This document shows, in pieces, positions 58,554 to 64,000 of a stretch of DNA of 64,000 bases. A program made the position numbers and the translations under genes. The stretch is from Streptomyces venezuelae (lineage in GTDB: Bacteria; Actinomycetota; Actinomycetes; Streptomycetales; Streptomycetaceae): contig NZ_CP029192.1 in assembly GCF_008642315.1 (NCBI RefSeq), positions 3,782,001-3,846,000 of the forward strand. The letters are read 5' to 3'. Positions within the stretch are counted from its first letter, which is position 1. Each line of letters begins with the position of its first letter. Under the pieces are notes generated by a model that had not been told where the DNA came from, did no database searches, and saw only the letters and a program-made list of their open reading frames with translations.

Positions 58554-59884
58554 CGGTCGACGCCTCCCATCACGGGGTCGATGGAGGCGACGGCGACGAT
58601 GACGTCGGCGACCTGGCCGCCTTCGCACATGGCCGCCATGGCCTGCAGGTTGGTGAAGGACGGGTCGCGGAAGTGGACCCGGTAGGGGCGGGTGCCTCCG
58701 TCGGAGACGACGTGCACGCCGAGCTCGCCCTTGGGCGACTCGACCGCCGCGTACGTCTGGCCCGGCGGGACCCGGAAGCCCTCGGTCACCAGCTTGAAGT
58801 GGTGGATGAGGGACTCCATGGAGGTGCCCATGATCTTCTTGATGTGGTCGAGCGAGTTGCCGAGCCCGTCGGGGCCGAGGGCCAGTTGGGCGGGCCAGGC
58901 GATCTTCTTGTCCTCGACCATGACCGGGCCCGGGGCGAGCCGCTCGATGCACTGCTCGACGATGCGCAGCGACTGCCGCATCTCCTCCAGGCGGATCAGG
59001 AAACGCCCGTAGGAGTCGCAGGTGTCGGCGGTCGGGACGTCGAACTCGTAGTTCTCGTAGCCGCAGTAGGGCTGGGACTTGCGCAGGTCGTGCGGGAGGC
59101 CCGCCGAGCGCAGGACCGGGCCCGTGGCGCCGAGGGCCATGCAGCCTGCGAGGTCGAGGTAGCCGACGTCCTGCATGCGGGCCTTGAAGATGGGGTTCCC
59201 GGTGGCGAGCTTGTCGTACTCCGGGAGGTTCTTCTTCATGGTCTTCACGAACTCGCGGAGCTGGTCGACCGTGCCGGGGGGCAGGTCCTGGGCGAGTCCG
59301 CCGGGCCGGACGTACGCGTGGTTCATGCGCAGGCCGGTGATGAGTTCGAAGACATCGAGAACGAGTTCACGATCCCGGAAGCCGTAGATCATGATCGTCG
59401 TGGCGCCGAGCTCCATGCCGCCGGTGGCGATGCACACCAGGTGCGAGGAGAGACGGTTGAGCTCCATGAGGAGCACGCGGATGACCGAGGCGCGGTCGGG
59501 GATCTGGTCCTCGATGCCGAGGAGCTTCTCGACCCCGAGGCAGTACGCCGTCTCGTTGAAGAACGGCGTCAGGTAGTCCATGCGCGTGACGAACGTCGTG
59601 CCCTGCGTCCACGTGCGGTACTCGAGGTTCTTCTCGATGCCGGTGTGCAGGTAGCCGATGCCGCAGCGGGCTTCGGAGACGGTCTCGCCCTCGATCTCCA
59701 GGATGAGCCGGAGCACGCCGTGTGTGGACGGGTGCTGGGGGCCCATGTTGACGATGATGCGTTCGTCGTCGGCCTTGGCCGCCGACTGGACGACCTCGTC
59801 CCAGTCGCCGCCGGTGACCGTATATACGGTCCCCTCGGTCGTCTCGCGGGGGGAAGCGTGGGATGTTCCCTGAGTGGCAGACAT
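58550..59884 (-). CDS. nuoD: NADH-quinone oxidoreductase subunit D (full nuo operon)
   Basis: 444 residues, the 49-kDa subunit related to hydrogenase large subunits but without the Ni ligands. Key segments are [20 protein letters not shown] (the His-loop lining the quinone site), [40 protein letters not shown] and a C-terminal DPVMGGVDR. With NuoB it forms the quinone-reduction site. It is the only nuoD in the window, so any complex made from the short operon would have to use this one or work without it. The ATG overlaps the nuoC stop by one base. Confidence 0.96.
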   Translation of the reverse strand: MSATQGTSHASPRETTEGTVYTVTGGDWDEVVQSAAKADDERIIVNMGPQHPSTHGVLRLILEIEGETVSEARCGIGYLHTGIEKNLEYRTWTQGTTFVTRMDYLTPFFNETAYCLGVEKLLGIEDQIPDRASVIRVLLMELNRLSSHLVCIATGGMELGATTIMIYGFRDRELVLDVFELITGLRMNHAYVRPGGLAQDLPPGTVDQLREFVKTMKKNLPEYDKLATGNPIFKARMQDVGYLDLAGCMALGATGPVLRSAGLPHDLRKSQPYCGYENYEFDVPTADTCDSYGRFLIRLEEMRQSLRIVEQCIERLAPGPVMVEDKKIAWPAQLALGPDGLGNSLDHIKKIMGTSMESLIHHFKLVTEGFRVPPGQTYAAVESPKGELGVHVVSDGGTRPYRVHFRDPSFTNLQAMAAMCEGGQVADVIVAVASIDPVMGGVDR

Positions 59885-60606
59885 CAGCTGTACGACCTCC
59901 GCTGGTCCGGAGCCGGGATCTGGGCGCCCTTGTATTCGACGGGGATGCCGCCGAGGGGGTAGTCCTTGCGCTGCGGGAAGCCCTGCCAGTCGTCCGGCAT
60001 CATGATCCGCGTGAGCGCCGGGTGGCCGTCGAAGACGAGGCCGAAGAAGTCGTACGCCTCGCGCTCGTGCCAGTCGTTGGTCGGGTAGACCGCGACCAGT
60101 GAGGGCAGGTGCGGATCGGCTTCGGGGACACCTACTTCGAGCCGGATCAGCCGGTTGTGGGTGATCGAGCGCAGGTGGTAGACGGCGTGCAGCTCGCGGC
60201 CCTTGTCGCCGGGGAGGTGCACCCCGCTCACGCCCGTGCAGAGCTCGAAGCGCAGGGCCGGGTCGTCGCGCAGGGTCCTGGCCACGCGGACGAGGTGCTC
60301 GCGCTCGATGTGGAAGGTGAGCTCGTCGCGGTCGACGACCGTCTTCTCGATCGCGTTCTCCGGGACGAGGCCCTGCTCCTCGAGGGCGCCTTCCAGTTCG
60401 TCCGCGGTTTCGTCGAACCAGCCGCCGTAGGGGCGCGAGGAGGCGCCGGGCAGGGTGATGGTCCGTACGAGCCCGCCGTACCCGGACGTGTCGCCGCCGT
60501 TGTTGGCGCCGAACATGCCCTTGCGTACGCCGATGACCTCGCCGGCCTCGTCGCGCGGCGCGGGGACGCCGTTGCCGTTCAGATGCTCGTCGGGCGCGTC
60601 GCTCAC
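59884..60606 (-). CDS. nuoC: NADH-quinone oxidoreductase subunit C (full nuo operon)
   Basis: 240 residues. The N-terminal 75 residues are Gly/Asn/Asp-rich and variable. The 30-kDa domain includes [40 protein letters not shown], and [20 protein letters not shown]. It packs on NuoD and NuoB in the connecting module. GTG at 60604-60606 overlaps the nuoB stop (GTGA). Confidence 0.95.
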   Translation of the reverse strand: MSDAPDEHLNGNGVPAPRDEAGEVIGVRKGMFGANNGGDTSGYGGLVRTITLPGASSRPYGGWFDETADELEGALEEQGLVPENAIEKTVVDRDELTFHIEREHLVRVARTLRDDPALRFELCTGVSGVHLPGDKGRELHAVYHLRSITHNRLIRLEVGVPEADPHLPSLVAVYPTNDWHEREAYDFFGLVFDGHPALTRIMMPDDWQGFPQRKDYPLGGIPVEYKGAQIPAPDQRRSYS

Positions 60607-61157
60607 CGCAGCAGCCCCTTCATCTCGATGGTGGGGAGCGCCTTGAGGGCCGCCTCCTCCGCCTCACGGGCGGCTTCTTCCGCGTTCACGCCGAGCTTGG
60701 TGTTCTGGATCTTCTGATGGAGCTTGAGAATCGCGTCCAACAGCATCTCGGGGCGCGGCGGGCAGCCGGGCAAATAGATGTCAACCGGGACAACATGGTC
60801 GACACCTTGCACAATCGCGTAATTGTTGAACATTCCACCCGATGACGCGCAAACACCCATGGAGATGACCCACTTGGGGTTGGGCATCTGGTCATAGACC
60901 TGGCGGAGCACCGGCGCCATCTTCTGGCTCACCCGGCCCGCGACGATCATCAGGTCGGCCTGGCGCGGCGAGCCGCGGAACACCTCCATGCCGAAGCGCG
61001 CCATGTCATAGCGCCCGGCACCGGTCGTCATCATCTCGATGGCGCAGCAGGCGAGACCGAACGTGGCGGGGAAGACGGACGACTTCCGCATCCAGCCCGC
61101 GGCCTGCTCGACGGTGGTCAGCAGAAACCCGCTCGGCAGCTTCTCTTCGATTCCCAT
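60603..61157 (-). CDS. nuoB: NADH-quinone oxidoreductase subunit B, cluster N2 (full nuo operon)
   Basis: 184 residues. N2 ligands are C37 and C38 (LACCAIEM), C103 (GVCASSGG) and C132 (LPGCPPRPE). Surrounding blocks such as [20 protein letters not shown] are canonical. The C-terminus is an Ala/Glu-rich helix. N2 is the last cluster before menaquinone. The ATG at 61155-61157 lies 21 bases after nuoA. Confidence 0.96.
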   Translation of the reverse strand: MGIEEKLPSGFLLTTVEQAAGWMRKSSVFPATFGLACCAIEMMTTGAGRYDMARFGMEVFRGSPRQADLMIVAGRVSQKMAPVLRQVYDQMPNPKWVISMGVCASSGGMFNNYAIVQGVDHVVPVDIYLPGCPPRPEMLLDAILKLHQKIQNTKLGVNAEEAAREAEEAALKALPTIEMKGLLR

Positions 61158-61178
61158 GCTCTTTGACCCCTCAGACCC

Positions 61179-61538
61179 TTAGTCCCATTCCAGGCCGCCG
61201 CGCCGCCATACGTACGCATAGGCGACAAAGACGGTGAGCACGAAGAGCAGCATCTCCACGAGCCCGAAAATCCCCAGCGCGTCGAAGGTGACGGCCCAGG
61301 GATAGAGGAAGACGATCTCGATGTCGAAGACGATGAAGAGCATCGCCGTCAGGTAGTACTTGATGGGGAATCGCCCGCCGCCTGCCGGCGTCGGTGTCGG
61401 CTCGATGCCGCACTCATAGGCCTCTAGCTTCGCGCGGTTGTACCGCTTTGGACCGATAAGCGTGGCCATGACCACGGAGAAGATCGCAAAGCCTGCCCCG
61501 AGGGCTCCCAGCACGAGGATGGGCGCATAGGCGTTCAC
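61179..61538 (-). CDS. nuoA: NADH-quinone oxidoreductase subunit A (full nuo operon)
   Basis: 119 residues, three membrane helices with the loop KLEAYECGIEPTPTPAGGGR (conserved Cys) and FDIEIVFLYPWAV. It is the first gene of the 14-gene operon nuoABCDEFGHIJKLMN. GTG at 61536-61538 has GGAGC sites in tandem upstream. The 778-base upstream region to the divergent NlpC/P60 gene should hold its promoter and carries two Crp-type sites. Confidence 0.96.
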   Translation of the reverse strand: MNAYAPILVLGALGAGFAIFSVVMATLIGPKRYNRAKLEAYECGIEPTPTPAGGGRFPIKYYLTAMLFIVFDIEIVFLYPWAVTFDALGIFGLVEMLLFVLTVFVAYAYVWRRGGLEWD

Positions 61539-62316
61539 GCTCCTCGCTCCTCTCAGTCGGCACTGACTGTTGGCGGTTGCGTCGGGCCGCGCCCTGCTCC
61601 CCTCAAGATCGCTTACATGTGAAGCAGGTCACAAGCCCAACTGCCCCGCATCCTATGCCCGGCGGTCTGTGATCTGCGACACGGGGTACGACAACGGCTT
61701 TGTGATCTCCACCACCTGACGAAGGATCATGAAGTCGGATGAGCGGTGATCTTCGCACGCGAAGCGCCTGAGTGATCACTAGAGGTGACATCTCAGCGCG
61801 TCATCGCTGGTCGAAGAGGTGTCGCACTATCAAGCGATGGCCTCTGCAAGCAAATTGGCGCTGGACCGGTTCGCTTGGTAAAGGAGCCGCGTTCACACTT
61901 TGGCGGCAGAGGTGTGGACGGATGTGGACGCGTGCGCGGATTCACGAGCGACCACCCACCGGAGGAGCCGGGTCCGGCGACCCCTTCAAGAGGTGTCGGA
62001 ATCTGCGGGAGATCTCAGGGATGTCTCAGCGAGATCTCAGGGAGATCCCCTGGAGCCCACGATGTGACCTGTGCCACACCGGCAACTTCCGTGAATAAGC
62101 CGGGCTTGGCCAACGGACTCAACGGGTGGTAGACCGAGGGCAATTCGGACGTATCGCAGAAAACCCATGATCACAGGCGTGATCCACCCTGTCCGCATTG
62201 CCCGTTACGGCGTCAATAAGAAGCGACACGCCCGGGATTCGAGCGCGGAAACGGCAACTGTGGCGCAGCACACGTTTCTTGAAGGGAACCGTGGGTCCCT
62301 GCTAGCAGTTGTTCTC
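61539..62316. promoter_or_regulatory. Long divergent control region nuoA / NlpC-P60 gene
   Basis: 778 bases without a supported gene. Two matches to GTG-N6-GNCAC, the Streptomyces Crp consensus as I recall it, lie at 61669-61682 (GTGATCTGCGACAC) and 62064-62077 (GTGACCTGTGCCAC). A 13-bp exact direct repeat is at 62009-62021 and 62031-62043. Several further TGTGATC/GTGATC words are scattered at 61700-61780 and near 62170. The last 40 bases before the NlpC/P60 ATG contain an AGGGA...TCCCT hairpin and no ribosome site. Confidence 0.5.
62009..62043. repeat. Direct repeat GAGATCTCAGGGA x2 in the nuoA/NlpC-P60 control region
   Basis: Exact 13-bp copies at 62009-62021 and 62031-62043, 22 bases apart (about two helical turns). 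Each holds the palindrome GAGATCTC. A related ATCTCAG occurs at about 61790. The spacing suits cooperative binding of a regulator on one face of the helix. Confidence 0.65.
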
Positions 62317-63135
62317 ATGTCCCACACCGCTCACATACCCAGCCACCGGAAGCCCCGTCGCAGCGCCTCGAAGATCGCCCTGCGTGCCGGAGTTGCCGGT
62401 GGCGTCCTCAGCACCCTGGCAGTGGCCGCGGCGGCCGGTACGGCTAACGCTGCCGAGCCGGTGTCCGAGACCATCGAGATGCCCACCCTCTCCACCGATC
62501 TGTCCGCTCAGATCGCGCAGTCGGCGGACGCCACGCAGCAGGCCGCCGACACCTACGAGTCGCGCGCCGAGCAGGACGCCGCCGCCTCCAAGGCCGCCAA
62601 GCAGGCCAAGGCGGACCTTGCGAAGGCGGAGAAGAAGGCCGAGGCCGAGCGCAAGGCCGAGGCCGCCGCGAAGAAGAAGGCCGCGGAGGAGCGCGCTTCG
62701 CGTTCCGCCGAGCGCACGTCGCTCTCCACGCAGTCCGCCGGCGGTGGCTCCAACACCGCGGACGCCCCGGCTCCGGCCAGCGGCAGCGTCGGCTCCGTCA
62801 TCGGCTTCCTCAAGGCCCAGCTGGGCGACGCCTATGTGATGGGTGCCTCGGGCCCGAACGCCTGGGACTGCTCCAGCCTGGTGCAGGCCGCGTTCAAGCA
62901 GGCGGGCGTGGACCTCCCGCGCGTCTCGCAGGACCAGTCGACGATGGGCACCGAGGTCGGCACTTCGAACCTGCAGGTCGGCGACATCCTGTACTGGGGC
63001 GGCAAGGGCTCCGCGTACCACGTCGGTGTGTACATCGGTAACGGCCAGTACCTGGACGCCGCCAACCCCGGCAAGGGCGTTGTCATCCAGGACCTGTCGG
63101 GTTACCCGGCCTCGGGCGCCGTGCGCGTCCTCTGA
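62317..63135 (+). CDS. Secreted NlpC/P60 (C40) cell-wall peptidase
   Basis: 272 residues. A long signal peptide (1-45, with RKPRRSASK before a hydrophobic core, ending GTANA) is followed by an Ala/Lys/Glu-rich coiled coil (about 65-140), a Ser/Gly/Ala linker, and an NlpC/P60 domain (157-272). Catalytic C185 (NAWDCSSLVQAAF) and H235 (AYHVGVYIGNG) are present; the third polar residue is N250 (DAANPGKG). Such enzymes cleave gamma-D-Glu-diaminopimelate bonds during growth or germination. The ATG at 62317 gives the correct signal peptide, but no ribosome site precedes it. It is divergent from nuoA and ends in a strong terminator. Confidence 0.92.
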   Translation: MSHTAHIPSHRKPRRSASKIALRAGVAGGVLSTLAVAAAAGTANAAEPVSETIEMPTLSTDLSAQIAQSADATQQAADTYESRAEQDAAASKAAKQAKADLAKAEKKAEAERKAEAAAKKKAAEERASRSAERTSLSTQSAGGGSNTADAPAPASGSVGSVIGFLKAQLGDAYVMGASGPNAWDCSSLVQAAFKQAGVDLPRVSQDQSTMGTEVGTSNLQVGDILYWGGKGSAYHVGVYIGNGQYLDAANPGKGVVIQDLSGYPASGAVRVL

Positions 63136-63154
63136 CGGCCTCTTAGAGCCACGA

Positions 63155-63194
63155 CCAAGGGCCGGAACCCCCCTGGAGGGGTTCCGGCCCTTGG
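63155..63194 (+). terminator. Strong terminator of the NlpC/P60 gene
   Basis: Perfect 17-bp inverted repeat CCAAGGGCCGGAACCCC (63155-63171) / GGGGTTCCGGCCCTTGG (63178-63194) with a 6-base loop, 20 bases after the stop. It can act in both directions between converging genes. Confidence 0.92.
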
Positions 63195-63214
63195 TGTGCC
63201 CTGAGGCGCCTTCT

Positions 63215-63277
63215 CAGGCGTTCCGCGGCGTCCGCTTCAGAAGTTCTTCGGCTTCCGCTTCAGGCGTTCTTCGGCTT
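63215..63277. repeat. Imperfect tandem repeat at the 3' end of the ABM monooxygenase gene
   Basis: Two imperfect copies of a 23-27-bp unit containing CCGCTTCAGGCGTTCTTCGG straddle the stop of the minus-strand gene. The last codons (KPKNA) lie in one copy, so the C-terminus may vary between strains. Confidence 0.6.
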
Positions 63278-63589
63278 CAGCTCCGCCATCTCGGACCAAC
63301 CGCTGCCCTCGATCTCGGTGTTCACGATCTGCGGCACGGTCGCGATGAGCCCGCCCATCGTCTCCAGACCGGCCTTGAAGTGGTCGGAGTTGACGTGCGC
63401 GGCGCCCGCGTCCCCGTCGGCGAAGGCCTCCAGGAGCACGAACTGGTTCGGGTCCTCCACGGAGCGGGACCACTCGAAGAAGATGTTGCCCGGCTCCGCG
63501 CGCGTGGCGGCGGTGAATGCGGCGGTCCGCTCGAGCCAGCTGTCGCTGTGCTCGGGGCGGACGGTGAACTTGACGGCAATAAATATCAT
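63260..63589 (-). CDS. Antibiotic-biosynthesis-monooxygenase (ABM) domain protein, putative quinol monooxygenase
   Basis: 109 residues, one ferredoxin-like ABM domain. The pattern AVKFTVRPEHSDSWLERTAA, RAEPGNIFFEWSRSVEDPNQ and FVLLEAFADGDAGAAHVNSDH matches YgiN-like quinol monooxygenases, small dimers that oxidise quinols or bind flavin/haem. His/Asp at the end of the third block are typical active-site residues. The ATG at 63587-63589 is chosen because the domain begins immediately; the longer frame is not conserved. Its neighbour is a GGR-family flavoprotein, which also fits quinone chemistry, but the substrate is unproven. Confidence 0.85.
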   Translation of the reverse strand: MIFIAVKFTVRPEHSDSWLERTAAFTAATRAEPGNIFFEWSRSVEDPNQFVLLEAFADGDAGAAHVNSDHFKAGLETMGGLIATVPQIVNTEIEGSGWSEMAELKPKNA

Positions 63590-63650
63590 GCGTCCATTTT
63601 GCACCGTACCGTGCGGACCGCCCACCGGGGCTACGCCTTCCGTGCCGGGG

Positions 63651-64000
63651 TCAGGCCTTCGGTGCCACCTTGCTCAGCCCGTTGATGATGCGGTCCATCG
63701 CGTCGCCGCCCATCGGGTCCGTCAGGTTCGCCAGCATCTTCAGCGTGAACCGCATCAGGACCGGGTGGGACAGGCCGCGCTGGGTCGCGATCTTCATGAC
63801 CTTCGGGTTGCCGATGAGCTTCACGAAGGCGCGGCCCAGCGTGTAGTAGCCGCCGTAGACCTCCTTGAGCGTCTTCGGGTAGTTCTGCAGCGCCAGTTCC
63901 CGCTGGGCGGGGGTGGCACGCGCGTGCGCCTGCGCGATGACGTCCGCCGCGATCTGGCCGGACTCCATGGCGTACGCGATGCCCTCGCCGTTGAAGGGGT
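63651..64000 (-). CDS. Geranylgeranyl-reductase-family FAD-dependent oxidoreductase (partial, 5' end outside window)
   Basis: The C-terminal 116 residues are in the window. They contain the FAD-binding end motif PFNGEGIAYAMESGQIAADV, common to PHBH-fold flavoproteins, then LGRAFVKLIGNPKVMKIATQ and HPVLMRFTLKMLANLTDPMG, typical of actinobacterial GGR proteins. Family members saturate isoprenoid double bonds; in mycobacteria MenJ reduces the beta-isoprene unit of menaquinone. Its place near nuoA makes a menaquinone-tail reductase the best guess. The N-terminal GxGxxG and substrate pocket cannot be seen. Confidence 0.85.
   Translation of the reverse strand, partial: PFNGEGIAYAMESGQIAADVIAQAHARATPAQRELALQNYPKTLKEVYGGYYTLGRAFVKLIGNPKVMKIATQRGLSHPVLMRFTLKMLANLTDPMGGDAMDRIINGLSKVAPKA

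Noticed and set aside
62140..62316. c-di-AMP (ydaO/yuaA) riboswitch before the NlpC/P60 gene
   Set aside because: The genomic context is suggestive, but I could not align the conserved core; it needs a covariance search.

Overview
The window is a high-GC chromosomal segment from an actinomycete, almost certainly a Streptomyces. The evidence is the GC-rich third codon positions, frequent GTG starts, start/stop overlaps inside long operons, an SGAP-type secreted aminopeptidase, a KorAB-type 2-oxoglutarate:ferredoxin oxidoreductase, and two respiratory complex I (nuo) operons in one neighbourhood. No rRNA, tRNA, CRISPR array, transposase or integrase was seen. The region reads as conserved core chromosome with small accessory patches.

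Layout, left to right. Positions 1-3052 (minus strand) hold a partial GlsB/YeaQ-type membrane protein, then an apparent operon htpX - yccF - barstar-like gene - SMI1/KNR4-like gene; the last two have folds typical of toxin immunity proteins. Positions 3232-13240 (minus) are a shortened second complex I operon, nuoABCHIJKLMN, lacking nuoD, nuoE, nuoF and nuoG, with eight of nine gene junctions overlapping. Divergent from it (13506-17439, plus) are two paralogous sensor histidine kinases and a NarL-type response regulator, followed by korA-korB (17978-21029). Positions 21067-28285 carry two HxlR-type regulator loci (one with a divergent QorB-like reductase, one with a divergent MFS exporter and possibly a VOC gene), a RarD/EamA permease and a multispanning membrane protein.

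Positions 28546-43307 hold a secreted M28 aminopeptidase, an FMN reductase behind a strong palindromic operator, a BcrA-type ABC transporter, a LolA-like anchored protein, a long-chain polyprenyl diphosphate synthase, a POT peptide transporter with a CocE/S15 hydrolase, a Cof-type HAD phosphatase, fumarylacetoacetase, a membrane protein + GntR (YtrA-like) pair, and a frameshifted Uma2-type gene. RecQ (43317-45323) follows. Positions 45487-61538 (minus) are the complete 14-gene nuoA-N operon. Divergent from nuoA is a secreted NlpC/P60 protein, then an ABM-domain monooxygenase and the end of a geranylgeranyl-reductase-family gene.

Functional themes. Menaquinone-linked respiration dominates: a complete NADH:menaquinone complex I, a complex I variant without its NADH module next to a ferredoxin-reducing KorAB, a polyprenyl synthase able to make the quinone tail, and a GGR-family reductase that could saturate it. 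The most interesting hypothesis is that the short nuo operon encodes membrane and connecting parts of a complex that takes electrons from ferredoxin rather than NADH. Other notable signals are shared GTAACC-type operator boxes at two promoters (one apparently leaderless), 41-bp-spaced operator repeats before the GntR pair, an in-frame stem-loop insertion in korB, in-frame 21-bp repeats in two unrelated genes, and near-identical blocks shared by the tandem kinases.
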